A DNA stretch of 64,000 nt from Metaruminococcus_A gallistercoris. Its GTDB lineage: Bacteria > Bacillota > Clostridia > Oscillospirales > Ruminococcaceae. This document shows positions 49,688-58,092 of this stretch, one piece after another. A model generated the notes under the pieces. The model ran no database searches. It was not told the origin of the DNA and saw only the letters and a program-made list of their open reading frames with translations. How positions within the stretch are numbered: the first letter of the stretch is position 1; each line of letters opens with the position of its first letter. The stretch lies in assembly GCA_904394975.1 (NCBI GenBank), contig CAJFNQ010000020.1:1-64000 (forward strand). The letters run 5' to 3'. A program made the translations under genes and the position numbers.

Positions 49688-50680
49688 TTAGAACATCCGC
49701 CCGCCGTTTTTGTTTTCCCAAAGGTCAGGATTGTCACCCATGGCTGCTTTTAAGCCTTCGGAAAGATCAGTGATCTGTTTGACAACATCATCCGGAACAT
49801 CGGTTTCAAATGCGGCGATATTCTGTTCCAGCTGGTGCAGATTGCGCGCGCCCATTAAAATGCTGCCAACGCCTTCAGCTTTTTTCAGGAAAGCAAGCGC
49901 CAGCTGCGGCATGGTAAAGCCGGTTTGGGTGCAAACATCCGCTAAAACATCCAAGAAAGTGAAAATCTCTTTTTCAAAACCGGTGTCATTGTGGCGGCCC
50001 TGCTGCCACTTTCCGCTGTAAAAACGGGTTTCACGCCGGCCCATGGGCACATCGTCAATCGAGCGGAATTTTCCGGTCAAAAGGCCCTGCGCCAGCGGGC
50101 AGTAAGCCCAAACGGCAATGTTATTTTCAACGCTTTTTTGAACAATGCCTTTTTCCACCAAACGCCAGATCAGGGAATAAGGCAATTGGTTGGTCACAAC
50201 ATGATAATTTTTAATCTCTTCCATGGCACCCGGGCCGTAATTACACACACCAATGGCGCGGACCTTTCCGTCTTTGATCAGTTTTTCAAAGGCACGGAAG
50301 GTTTCCTCGTGCGGGATTTCCCGGCTGGGCCAGTGAATCTGGTAAATGTCAATATAGTCTGTATCCATACGCTTCAAGCTCGCTTCGCAGTGAGCAAGAA
50401 CATCGTCGTAATGCAGGCAGTCGGTGTAAACCTTGGTGGCGATAATTGCTTTGTCGCGTCTTCCTTTTACCGCTTTGCCAAGGACTTCTTCGCTTTTTCC
50501 GTCGCCGTATTTTTCCGCGGTATCAAGCAGGGTAATCCCAGCGTCCATTGCCGCGTGAATGGTGTCAATTGAATCCTGTTCTTCATTTGCTCCCCAGATT
50601 TTAGCGCCGGAAAAGCCCCAGGTTCCAAGAGACAACCGGGGAATTTCAAGGTCGGTTCCGTGCAGTTTAATGTACTCCAT
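49688..50680 (-). CDS. Aldo/keto reductase
   Basis: NAD(P)H-dependent oxidoreductase of the AKR superfamily. The 330-residue protein keeps the full catalytic tetrad D53, Y58, K83 and H116 (LLDTAEKYG, ATKVYT, IYQIHWP), and C-terminal cofactor residues in GSILMGARNLHQLEQN. GGAGG precedes ATG 50680. It is the first gene of the sugar-related trio on the minus strand; the 104-bp gap to the glycosidase gene shows nothing recognisable. It likely acts on an aldose or an oxidised sugar from the glycosidase. Confidence 0.9.
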   Translation of the reverse strand: MEYIKLHGTDLEIPRLSLGTWGFSGAKIWGANEEQDSIDTIHAAMDAGITLLDTAEKYGDGKSEEVLGKAVKGRRDKAIIATKVYTDCLHYDDVLAHCEASLKRMDTDYIDIYQIHWPSREIPHEETFRAFEKLIKDGKVRAIGVCNYGPGAMEEIKNYHVVTNQLPYSLIWRLVEKGIVQKSVENNIAVWAYCPLAQGLLTGKFRSIDDVPMGRRETRFYSGKWQQGRHNDTGFEKEIFTFLDVLADVCTQTGFTMPQLALAFLKKAEGVGSILMGARNLHQLEQNIAAFETDVPDDVVKQITDLSEGLKAAMGDNPDLWENKNGGRMF

Positions 50681-50723
50681 TGTGTTCCTCCGTTTTACTG
50701 TATTATTTACTGCGTATAAAATA

Positions 50724-50754
50724 AGGTACAGACGCATTGTGTACGTCTGTACCT
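50724..50754 (-). terminator. Terminator of hppA (11-bp perfect inverted repeat)
   Basis: AGGTACAGACG (50724-50734) and CGTCTGTACCT (50744-50754) are exact complements with a 9-nt loop. On the minus strand the stem is followed by TATTTTAT, so it most likely ends hppA. The T run is poor, and it lies upstream of the aldo/keto reductase gene, so an operator role is an alternative. Confidence 0.65.
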
Positions 50755-50772
50755 CATTATAAAACGAAATGT

Positions 50773-52863
50773 TTATTTAATCAACGAAAATGCGATAATA
50801 ACACTCGCGAAAACGATGGAAACCATCGAAAGCAGTTTGATGAGAATATTGATGGACGGGCCGGAGGTGTCTTTGAACGGATCACCGACGGTGTCGCCAA
50901 CAACGGCAGCTTTGTGTGCGTCGCTTCCTTTTCCGCCCAGCTCACCGCTTTCAATATATTTCTTCGCGTTGTCCCACGCGCCGCCGGAGTTTGCCATCAT
51001 GACTGCGAGGATGAAGCCGCAGACGGTTGCGCCAGCCAGCATGCCGGCAACACCGTTTACGCCAAGGACAAGGCCGACAACGATCGGTGCGATAACAGCG
51101 AGCAGCGCCGGAGCGATCATTTCCTTCTGCGCGGATTTGGTACAGATGTCAACGCAGCTTGCGTAATCCGGATCGGCTTCGCCGGTCATAAGGCCTTTGA
51201 TCTCTTTGAACTGCCGCCGTACTTCAACAACAATGCTCTGCGCGGCACGGCCGACAGCATCCATTGTAAGGGAAGCGAACAGGAACGGCAGCATAGCGCC
51301 TACGAACAGACCAACCAGAACCGGTGGGTTGGTAATGCTGAGATTGAATTCAAAATCCGGTGCGAGGATCTGGATCTCCGCTATGTAAGAAGCAATGAGC
51401 GCCAGAGCAGTCAGCGCTGCGGAACCAATCGCGAAACCTTTTCCGGTTGCCGCGGTCGTGTTGCCCAAAGAATCCAGCGCGTCGGTGCGTTTACGAACCT
51501 CTTCACCCAGATGCGCCATTTCGGCGATACCGCCGGCATTATCGGCAACCGGGCCGTACGCGTCGGTCGCAAGGGTAATGCCCAGGGTGGAGAGCATACC
51601 AACCGCCGAAAGCCCAATGCCGTAAAGGCCCATGTTAAAGTCAGCGCCGCCGCCGGAAACAAAGTAGCTGACGAGGACTGAAATGCCTACGATCACAACC
51701 GGGATGGCTGTGGAAAGCATACCCAGAGAGATGCCGCCGATGATAATGGTAGCGGGACCGGTCAACGAGGTTTTTGCCAGCTTGCGGGTTGGTTTGTAGC
51801 TGTCTGATGTAAAATATTCGGTAAAGAAGCCGATGAAGATGCCGGCAATCAAACCGGACAAAACGGCGAAGTAGAGGCCGAGTTTATCGGTGCCAAGGAA
51901 GAAGTAGATGATGGGGAACGCTGCGGCCGCAACCAGGATCGCGCTGATCCAGGTACCGCGGCGGAGTGCGCCGAGCAGATTTTTCTGGGAAGCGCCTTCT
52001 TTTGTACGGACAAAGAAGGTGCCGATGATGGAAGCCAAAATACCGATAGCAGCCATGACCATCGGGATGGTAACGCCGCTGAATCCAAGCCCTGCGGCTA
52101 CGGCAAGAGCACCGGTGGAGATGATGGAACCAACATAAGACTCATACAGGTCGGCGCCCATACCCGCAACGTCGCCGACGTTGTCGCCAACGTTATCCGC
52201 AATAACAGCAGGGTTGCGCGGGTCGTCTTCCGGAATGCCGACTTCAACTTTACCGACCAGGTCAGCGCCGACGTCAGCCGCCTTGGTAAAGATACCGCCG
52301 CCCACACGCGCGAACAGCGCCATGGAAGAAGCGCCCATACCGAAGGTGAGCATAGCGGAAGTGATCGCCTGAACCTGTTCCACTTCCGGAAGGCCGGCGT
52401 AAACCGCTTTGAGCAGGAAGTACCAGATGGAGATATCCAGTAAGCCAAGACCGACTACAACAAAGCCCATGACCGCGCCTGCCGAGAAAGAGATGCGCAG
52501 GCCGGAGTTGAGGCTTTTTTGTGCGGCGTGCGCGGTGCGCGCGTTGGCAGCGGTGGCAATCTTCATGCCGAAAAAGCCGGAAAGTCCGGAGAAAAAGCCG
52601 CCTGTGAGGAACGCAAACGGGACGAACATGGTGAGAAATCCGCAAAAAGCGAGAATGAGCAGAATGACGAACATCACCGCAAAGAAGATGATAACGCCGG
52701 TATACTGCCGCTTTAAGTAAGCGTTCGCGCCTTTCCGGACCGCGAGTGAGATTTTTTTCATCAGGTCGTTGCCTTCCGGTGCCCGAATGACCTTCATTGC
52801 CAGATATACGGCAAAGAGCAGGGCAATGGCCGACCCAATGGGTGCGAGTAAGGTGTAATCCAA
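50773..52863 (-). CDS. hppA: Membrane-bound ion-translocating pyrophosphatase, K+-dependent type
   Basis: Hydrolyses pyrophosphate and pumps H+ or Na+ out, saving energy in fermenting anaerobes. The 696-residue protein has about 16 membrane segments, the catalytic GIPEDDPRNPAVIADNVGDNVGDVAGMGADL, and GNTTAATGKG, where alanine in place of lysine marks the K+-dependent subfamily. The H+ versus Na+ choice cannot be read safely. Start is TTG 52863 with GGAGGG 7 bp upstream; more upstream ATG codons overlap the promoter. Monocistronic, with its own promoter and terminator. Confidence 0.95.
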   Translation of the reverse strand: MDYTLLAPIGSAIALLFAVYLAMKVIRAPEGNDLMKKISLAVRKGANAYLKRQYTGVIIFFAVMFVILLILAFCGFLTMFVPFAFLTGGFFSGLSGFFGMKIATAANARTAHAAQKSLNSGLRISFSAGAVMGFVVVGLGLLDISIWYFLLKAVYAGLPEVEQVQAITSAMLTFGMGASSMALFARVGGGIFTKAADVGADLVGKVEVGIPEDDPRNPAVIADNVGDNVGDVAGMGADLYESYVGSIISTGALAVAAGLGFSGVTIPMVMAAIGILASIIGTFFVRTKEGASQKNLLGALRRGTWISAILVAAAAFPIIYFFLGTDKLGLYFAVLSGLIAGIFIGFFTEYFTSDSYKPTRKLAKTSLTGPATIIIGGISLGMLSTAIPVVIVGISVLVSYFVSGGGADFNMGLYGIGLSAVGMLSTLGITLATDAYGPVADNAGGIAEMAHLGEEVRKRTDALDSLGNTTAATGKGFAIGSAALTALALIASYIAEIQILAPDFEFNLSITNPPVLVGLFVGAMLPFLFASLTMDAVGRAAQSIVVEVRRQFKEIKGLMTGEADPDYASCVDICTKSAQKEMIAPALLAVIAPIVVGLVLGVNGVAGMLAGATVCGFILAVMMANSGGAWDNAKKYIESGELGGKGSDAHKAAVVGDTVGDPFKDTSGPSINILIKLLSMVSIVFASVIIAFSLIK

Positions 52864-52897
52864 AGGGTATCCCTCCATTATAGAATCATTTGGTTTT

Positions 52898-52926
52898 ATT
52901 ATAGCATTGGGAAAAAGGGGATTCAA
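52898..52926 (-). promoter_or_regulatory. Promoter of hppA
   Basis: On the minus strand TTGAAT (52921-52926), 17 bp, TATAAT (52898-52903). The leader to the TTG start is only about 28 nt. Confidence 0.75.
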
Positions 52927-52994
52927 GAATTTATTTGTTGAATAGTTTTATTTTTTTTTAATACAAAGCGTGGATTTTGGCAAAATGCACAAAC

Positions 52995-53036
52995 AAAAAG
53001 CGCGCTTGCTGTGAAACTACACAGAAAGCACGCTTT
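52995..53036 (-). terminator. Terminator of the sensory hydrogenase operon
   Basis: A long imperfect stem (52996-53013 with 53020-53036, two mismatches) followed on the minus strand by TTTTTGTTTG, directly after the PHP gene stop. Confidence 0.8.
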
Positions 53037-53051
53037 TAATACTATGTAAAC

Positions 53052-53762
53052 TTAAAATAGTCCGGGAGCGGCCGGAGCCTTTAGATGATCAATTACAGCA
53101 GCCGCGCTTTTTTCCGAAAGGGATAACTGATGTACCGGGTCGGCAATATCAGCCAGATAGTGCGCGTCCGAATCGGTGATGATGTGCCCGGTAAAATCCG
53201 TGTCAAATGTTTCGGGGTTTTTCACCTCAATGCAGGTGAAACCATATTCCTGCGGGATCATACCCAGGTTCGACAGGATGGAATAGGCGGATTTATCCAC
53301 ATGAGCCGGAATGACCAAACCGCCGAATCCCCGCACCTCTTTGAGCAGCGGTTCGATGCCTAAATCGAGCGCGTTGATCAGAAGTTTTTCCAGCGAACCG
53401 ACTGGATGGTCGTTTTCATCCAGGATGATCTGCTCACCGAAAACATCCGGTTTATTGCGGATGGGCGGAAGGTGCTCATACAGGAAGTCCGAACAGGCAA
53501 GAGCATCCTCCAGCCGCCGGAACAGGCAGAGCAGATGAACCTCTTCCGCGCTGCAGGCTTCAATGGCAGGAACGACCGTCAATCCAGCTTGTTTGGCCAC
53601 CGCAAGCACAGCGGGCAGGTTCCGCGCTGTGTTGTGATCACTTACGGCGATGATATCCAACCCGGCTAACAGCGCCATGTTGACAATGTTGTTGGGGGTC
53701 ATATCCATGTCGCCGCAGGGAGACAGGCAAGAGTGGATGTGCAGGTCATATGAGTAATTCAT
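53052..53762 (-). CDS. PHP-domain metal-dependent phosphoesterase
   Basis: PHP-family phosphoesterase, probably acting on a phosphorylated nucleotide or small signal. The 236-residue protein has DLHIHSCLSPCGDMD at the N-terminus, AVSDHNTARNLP, PAIEACSAEEVHLL, IPAHVDKSAYS and the C-terminal ITDSDAHYL, giving the expected metal-binding His/Asp set. Its ATG overlaps the stop of the preceding DRTGG gene by 4 nt. Last of five genes in the leftward redox-signalling operon. Substrate unknown. Confidence 0.87.
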   Translation of the reverse strand: MNYSYDLHIHSCLSPCGDMDMTPNNIVNMALLAGLDIIAVSDHNTARNLPAVLAVAKQAGLTVVPAIEACSAEEVHLLCLFRRLEDALACSDFLYEHLPPIRNKPDVFGEQIILDENDHPVGSLEKLLINALDLGIEPLLKEVRGFGGLVIPAHVDKSAYSILSNLGMIPQEYGFTCIEVKNPETFDTDFTGHIITDSDAHYLADIADPVHQLSLSEKSAAAVIDHLKAPAAPGLF

Positions 53763-54091
53763 GAAATGGCCTCGTGGATGGCAAGCCCCAGCTCAAAGGA
53801 GGGCAGCGGGCTTTGAAGCAGGCAGACGCCCTGCTGCTCGGCGCGTTTCGCGAGTTCCTCATCCACCGGTATTCCCTCGGAAATAATGGCACAGCTTACA
53901 TCGGCCATTACGGCGACCGCAACGGTGTTGATGTTGCTCATCACAGTAATCCAAGCGGCGTCTGTCTTGGCTTTACCCATAACGATGCTCAGCAGGTCAC
54001 AGCAGAATACACCGCTGATGGTGCGTTCGTTTCCGTCGCCAAGGCTGACCACTGTTAAGCCCAGTTTTTTGGCAAGTTCTGCGGGAGTCAT
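53759..54091 (-). CDS. DRTGG-domain protein (second copy)
   Basis: Small protein with a DRTGG fold, a ligand-binding module also seen in phosphotransacetylases and some CBS proteins. The 110-residue sequence (MTPAELAKKLGLTVVSLG, then INTVAVAVMADVSCAIISEG) resembles the first gene of this operon at the level of fold pattern. ATG 54091 follows AAGGAG by 7 bp. It is coupled to the PHP gene by ATGA overlap and lies 28 bp after the hydrogenase gene. Function unknown; likely a sensor or adaptor. Confidence 0.72.
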   Translation of the reverse strand: MTPAELAKKLGLTVVSLGDGNERTISGVFCCDLLSIVMGKAKTDAAWITVMSNINTVAVAVMADVSCAIISEGIPVDEELAKRAEQQGVCLLQSPLPSFELGLAIHEAIS

Positions 54092-54119
54092 ACAGCTTCT
54101 CCTTTTGGTTTCAAATGAT

Positions 54120-55445
54120 TTAATGATTGTTTTCGGGTTCATCGGATTCCTCCGCGCGGAACGGAGGAGGAATCGACGCTTCAATCTTGCGAATGTCGCG
54201 CATCAGATTTTCAATGCTTTCTTTGTATTTAAAGATGCAGTCGTCCGGCGAAGCAACGCCGCGCACCACATCTTCCGCCAGCGCACGGCAGGAGGGAGCC
54301 CCGCAGGAGCCGCAGTCCAAACCTGGAAGATCCGCTTCGATTCGTTCCAGCTCGTTCATCTTTTCAAACGCGCGGCGCATGTCGGTATCCAGTGTTAAAA
54401 CCGGCGCGTATTCCAGCTTGGAGTCCCAAACAGCTTCCGGCGGAACTTCGTCAATGTGGTTCATGGAAACCGGCAGATATTTTACAATCCGCTTAAGTTT
54501 TGCTTTTGCGATATATGGGTTTTCAACCGTTAATACACCACCGACACACCCGCCGCTGCAGGCGTTGAGTTCAATAAATTCCAGATTGCTCAAACGCTCG
54601 TCTTCCAGGTCCTCCAGCACGCGGATGACGTTTTCGATTCCGTCCGCGGCGAGGTAACTGTCCTTCAGAAGCCCGGCGGCTTCCCCTGAACTGGTCCCCC
54701 ATGCCACACCGATCTTACCGCTTTGCACAAGAGATTCCTGATCGTTTTCAGGCAGATGCATGAGAGAGATGAGTTTGGGGTAGATCTCGCTGATGGAGAT
54801 GACCGCGGAAACCGCGCTTTTTTCGGTGCCGAGCGGCATTTTGGAAGCCGTCACTTTCGCCGGACAGGGGGAGATGAAGATTGCCCCGATTTCTTCCATC
54901 GGAATTCCGGTTTTTTTGTGCGCTTCTTCCTTTGAAAGGCGCGCGGCAAGTTCCACCGGCGCGTTGAGCGGGAGAACATGTTCAATCAGGTTGGGAAAAC
55001 GCACCCGAATGAGCCGGGTCACGGCAGGGCATGCGGAACTAATGACCGGCCGTTTCAGATTTCCGTCCCGCATGAGCTTGCGGGTGGCTGCGGAAACAAG
55101 TTCCGCGGCTTTTGCGACTTCAAAAACATCGTCAAAGCCGAAATCCAGCAGAGCACGAAGAATGATATCAATATCATCCATATTATTAAACTGCCCGTAA
55201 AAAGCCGGAGCGGGCAGAGCGATGGTATAATGGTAATGGTTTAAAACATCCAGCGGGTCACAGGTGGCCTTTTTTGCGTGATGCGGGCAGACGCGGATGC
55301 ATTCGCCGCAGTCGATACACCGTTCCGGAATGATATAGGCCTTTTTATTCCGCACCCGGATGGCTTCGGTCGGGCAGCGTTTGATGCAGTTGATGCAGCC
55401 CTTGCATTTGTCTTTATCCAGAGTGACCGAATGAAAAAATTCCAT
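54120..55445 (-). CDS. Putative sensory [FeFe] hydrogenase (group D-like)
   Basis: H-cluster protein related to [FeFe] hydrogenases but with an altered active site. The 441-residue protein has two N-terminal 4Fe-4S motifs (C14, C17, C20, C24; C43, C46, C49, C53), then H-cluster loops SSACP (C139), SPCPAK (C184) and NACSGGCVGG (C286, C290), so all four cluster cysteines remain while the proton-relay cysteine is alanine (A138). A C-terminal CGSCGAPSC motif (about 396-404) adds another 4Fe-4S site. Such proteins are regarded as H2 or redox sensors. Its operon mates (ATPase, DRTGG, PHP) support signalling, and hydABC is divergent. Confidence 0.85.
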   Translation of the reverse strand: MEFFHSVTLDKDKCKGCINCIKRCPTEAIRVRNKKAYIIPERCIDCGECIRVCPHHAKKATCDPLDVLNHYHYTIALPAPAFYGQFNNMDDIDIILRALLDFGFDDVFEVAKAAELVSAATRKLMRDGNLKRPVISSACPAVTRLIRVRFPNLIEHVLPLNAPVELAARLSKEEAHKKTGIPMEEIGAIFISPCPAKVTASKMPLGTEKSAVSAVISISEIYPKLISLMHLPENDQESLVQSGKIGVAWGTSSGEAAGLLKDSYLAADGIENVIRVLEDLEDERLSNLEFIELNACSGGCVGGVLTVENPYIAKAKLKRIVKYLPVSMNHIDEVPPEAVWDSKLEYAPVLTLDTDMRRAFEKMNELERIEADLPGLDCGSCGAPSCRALAEDVVRGVASPDDCIFKYKESIENLMRDIRKIEASIPPPFRAEESDEPENNH

Positions 55446-55528
55446 TTTCGGCTAGCATCCCTTTCCGTAATTGGATTTGCGTTGGATTGATTGGGTCGTT
55501 GCAGGGTAGAGATGGTTTTATAAAGGGG

Positions 55529-55951
55529 TCAGATATAAACTTTCATAGAAACGGTTGTGCCAACACCCACCGTAGAGTCAATGTGCATTTCATCGCTGTA
55601 TTTTTTCATGTTGGAAAGTCCCATTCCCGCGCCGAAGCCCAGCGAACGGACCTCTTCCGGGGCGGTGGAATAGCCTTCCTTCATGGCAAGCTTAATATCG
55701 GCAATGCCTTTTCCGGTATCTTTCAGTACCATGGAGATTTCGTCCGGCGCGATCTCAACATCAATCACACCGCCGTCTGCGTGGATGACCATATTGATCT
55801 CACCTTCGTACAGCACAATCGCTACCTTGCGAATGATCTCCGGTGACATGCCAAGCTGGCGAAGGGTTTTTTTGACATTGGCGGACGCTTCTCCGGCACG
55901 GGTAAAATCATCGCCGTCCACGATGTAGTGCAAAGAGATCGCTTCGCTCAT
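55529..55951 (-). CDS. RsbT/RsbW-like serine kinase ATPase
   Basis: GHKL-fold ATP-binding protein of the anti-sigma/serine kinase group. The 140-residue protein has the N box region (VAIVLYEGEINMVIHA), the G1 box DTGKGIADIKLAMKEGYS, and the G2 box FGAGMGLSNMKKYSD, the same layout as RsbT/SpoIIAB. It lies between the first DRTGG gene and the sensory hydrogenase gene, so it is the likely output partner of that sensor. No sigma factor or anti-sigma antagonist is in the window, so the target is unknown. Confidence 0.85.
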   Translation of the reverse strand: MSEAISLHYIVDGDDFTRAGEASANVKKTLRQLGMSPEIIRKVAIVLYEGEINMVIHADGGVIDVEIAPDEISMVLKDTGKGIADIKLAMKEGYSTAPEEVRSLGFGAGMGLSNMKKYSDEMHIDSTVGVGTTVSMKVYI

Positions 55952-55954
55952 CGG

Positions 55955-56299
55955 TCATTCTCCCCCTCTCAGGCCGTTTGACCAGAGGCGGCCGCAGGCT
56001 TCAAACATCCGCAGGCGGGTGCTCATCAGGGTAATGCCGCGTTCATTTGCGAGTTCGATCATTGCGTCGTCCGGTTTTTTTCCGCGCACAAAAATAATAC
56101 AGTGCATGTCCATCATATCCGCGGTCCGGACCACCTGAGGATTTACAAGCCCGGTAAGCAGGCAGGACTGGTCTTTTACGTAGGCCAGAACGTCGCTCAT
56201 CATATCGGAACCACAGGCAGTATGTACCTCCGCGTTCATATTTTCCTCGCCGCAGATCACATTTGCTTCCAAAATTTGTTTAATTTCTCCGATTTTCAT
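55955..56299 (-). CDS. DRTGG-domain protein (first copy)
   Basis: First gene of the leftward five-gene operon. The 114-residue protein (MKIGEIKQILEANVICGEEN, CLLTGLVNPQVVRTADMMDM, FVRGKKPDDAMIELANERGI) fits the DRTGG-domain pattern. GGAGG-containing leader sequence precedes the ATG. The ATPase gene follows after 3 bp. The role is probably ligand sensing or scaffolding in the redox-signalling operon; I know no characterised member. Confidence 0.75.
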   Translation of the reverse strand: MKIGEIKQILEANVICGEENMNAEVHTACGSDMMSDVLAYVKDQSCLLTGLVNPQVVRTADMMDMHCIIFVRGKKPDDAMIELANERGITLMSTRLRMFEACGRLWSNGLRGGE

Positions 56300-56370
56300 A
56301 GTGTTACTCCATTCCTCCAGCAGGCGTCGCCATTTGGAAAGCAGTTTAATGGTTCGGGAAAGATAAATTT

Positions 56371-56398
56371 ATTATACCATTTACACAGAAAATTTCAA
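56371..56398 (-). promoter_or_regulatory. Promoter of the sensory hydrogenase operon
   Basis: On the minus strand TTGAAA (56393-56398), 16 bp, TATAAT (56371-56376), with TG one base before the -10 (extended -10). It is divergent from the hyd promoter about 115 bp away. Confidence 0.7.
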
Positions 56399-56510
56399 CG
56401 ATTTTATGAATTATGAATAGTTCGAGAATGCATTCACGAAATTTATAAAAAATTTACAATTAAATTTGTATAAAGATTCCTGAAATGTTATAGCATTTGT
56501 GTATTTTTGA

Positions 56511-56519
56511 TGATATAAT
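56511..56519 (+). promoter_or_regulatory. Extended -10 promoter of the hydC-hydA operon
   Basis: TGATATAAT at 56511-56519 is a consensus extended -10 box. A second, weaker set TTGTAT/TATAGC lies at about 56467-56494. The 100-nt leader can form a hairpin GACCGCTT/AAGCGGTT (about 56534-56568). I find no clear Rex palindrome. The rest of 56300-56623 shows no gene. Confidence 0.55.
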
Positions 56520-56623
56520 ACATGATAACTGCGGACCGCTTATCAAATTTCACAAAACAAAGCGGTTCAGGGTGGCATCCGGTTTTTTTCGGGCGTCACA
56601 TTTTTATGAGGAGGGCATATTTT

Positions 56624-57121
56624 ATGGCTAAAACAAGCAGTACATTGCCGTTTAGCGGAACACCTGAGCAGGAAGCTCAACTCAAAGCGTTTATTGAGGA
56701 GCACAAGGATCAGGGCGGCGCATTGATGCCGGTATTGCAAAAAGCGCAGGAGATTTACGGGTACCTGCCGGTGGAAGTTCAGCAGATGATTTCCGACGGT
56801 CTTGGCGTGTCCATGTCCGAAATCTACGGCGTTATTACGTTCTATTCACAATTCACGCTCAGCCCGAAAGGTCTGTACAAAATCTCGGTTTGCCTTGGTA
56901 CGGCATGTTACGTCAAAGGTTCCGGTGATGTGTACAATCGTTTGTCGCAGCGCCTTGGCATTGAAAACGGCGAGTGCACAGCGGACGGACGGTTTTCTCT
57001 GGAAGCCTGCCGCTGCATCGGCGCATGCGGTCTTGCTCCGGTTTTGACGGTAAATGACGACGTTTACGGCCGTCTTACCGTGGATGACGTAGACGAGATC
57101 CTCGCGAAATACGCGGAATAA
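56624..57121 (+). CDS. hydC: Bifurcating [FeFe] hydrogenase subunit gamma (NuoE-like)
   Basis: Thioredoxin-fold [2Fe-2S] subunit of the trimeric HydABC hydrogenase. The 165-residue protein has the NuoE pattern ITFYSQFTLSPKGLYKISVCLGTACYVKGS and LEACRCIGACGLAPV, whose four cysteines bind the cluster. ATG 56624 follows GAGGAGGG; the longer frame upstream lacks a ribosome site. First gene of the rightward operon, followed at 5 bp by the HATPase gene. Confidence 0.93.
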   Translation: MAKTSSTLPFSGTPEQEAQLKAFIEEHKDQGGALMPVLQKAQEIYGYLPVEVQQMISDGLGVSMSEIYGVITFYSQFTLSPKGLYKISVCLGTACYVKGSGDVYNRLSQRLGIENGECTADGRFSLEACRCIGACGLAPVLTVNDDVYGRLTVDDVDEILAKYAE

Positions 57122-57126
57122 CCGCT

Positions 57127-57684
57127 ATGCAGGAACTGTCACTGAATATTTTGGACATTGCGAAGAACTCTGTTCGCGCAGGTGCCTCCAAAATTGAGAT
57201 CACAGTTGAAAAATGTACGGCTGACAAACGCCTTGATATTACGATCGAAGATGACGGCTGCGGTATGACGCCGGAACAGGTTGAGCATGTGACTGATCCG
57301 TTTTTCACAACCCGCACCACCCGAAGCATCGGGCTGGGAGTACCGCTTTTTAAAATGACGGCGGAAATGACGGGCGGTTCGTTTGAAATCCGCTCGCAGC
57401 CCGGCAAAGGCACGGTGGTGACTGCACATTATCATTACGGGCATATTGACATGCTTCCCCTGGGCGATCTTCCGGCGACCGTGACGGCGCTGATCGCGGG
57501 CAGCCCGAAAATCCGGTTCGTTTACCGGTATAAGGTGGACGGACAGGAGTTTGTGCTGGATACCGATGAGATCAAGGCAGTGCTGGAAGGGGTGGATATC
57601 ACTTCCAGCGAGATCCTCACATTTCTTGGCCAGATGGTGGCAGAAAACTCAGAAGAAATTGATCGTTTACATCCCGAAACATAA
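57127..57684 (+). CDS. HATPase-domain protein of the hyd operon
   Basis: GHKL-fold ATP-binding protein of the histidine kinase-like type, lacking a phosphorylatable histidine domain. The 185-residue protein has N box LSLNILDIAKNSVRAGA, G1 box EDDGCGMTPEQVEHVTDPFFTT and G2 GLGVPLFKMTAEMTGG. Its last 80 residues are unlike kinases. The same gene recurs between hydC-like and hydB genes in many anaerobes, but its job is not known. No response regulator is nearby; it may act with the sensory operon on the other strand. Confidence 0.85.
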   Translation: MQELSLNILDIAKNSVRAGASKIEITVEKCTADKRLDITIEDDGCGMTPEQVEHVTDPFFTTRTTRSIGLGVPLFKMTAEMTGGSFEIRSQPGKGTVVTAHYHYGHIDMLPLGDLPATVTALIAGSPKIRFVYRYKVDGQEFVLDTDEIKAVLEGVDITSSEILTFLGQMVAENSEEIDRLHPET

Positions 57685-57710
57685 CAACAGACAAGGTGGT
57701 GCACTTTTTC

Positions 57711-58079
57711 ATGAAAAGTTTAGCGGAATTACAGGCAATTCGCGACAAAGTAAAAAACAGTGTAGTCATTCGTGAGAACAACGACATTGATTACCGCATC
57801 GCGGTCGGTATGGCGACCTGTGGTATTGCGGCGGGTGCCCGTCCGGTGCTCAACGCGGCAAGCGAAGAGGTTGCAAAACGCGGCCTGCACAATGTAATGG
57901 TCACCCAGACCGGATGCATCGGCATTTGTAAGTTTGAGCCGGTGGTAGAGGTGTTTGAGACCGACGGCAAAAAAACGACCTATGTGAAAATGACAGCTGA
58001 AAAAATGGTAAGAGTAATCAACGACCATATTGTAAACGGTAATGTTGTTACCGAGTATACAATTGGCGCGAACGCATAA
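57711..58079 (+). CDS. [2Fe-2S] thioredoxin-like ferredoxin of the hyd operon
   Basis: Thioredoxin-like [2Fe-2S] protein that probably shuttles electrons to or within the HydABC complex. The 122-residue protein has the cysteines MATCGIAAGARPVLN and TQTGCIGICKFEPVVEV. The start is ATG 57711, about 11 bp after AAGGTGG; a GTG five codons earlier cannot be excluded. It is the usual gene between the HATPase and hydB genes, 13 bp before hydB. Confidence 0.88.
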   Translation: MKSLAELQAIRDKVKNSVVIRENNDIDYRIAVGMATCGIAAGARPVLNAASEEVAKRGLHNVMVTQTGCIGICKFEPVVEVFETDGKKTTYVKMTAEKMVRVINDHIVNGNVVTEYTIGANA

Positions 58080-58092
58080 GGAGGATTAATCA

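Noticed and set aside
56300..56623. Rex operator in the divergent hydrogenase control region
   Set aside because: No TTGTTAA-N4-TTAACAA-like or TTGTGAAAT-type palindrome was found; fragments such as TTTGTGTA and TTTCACAAA do not pair into one site.
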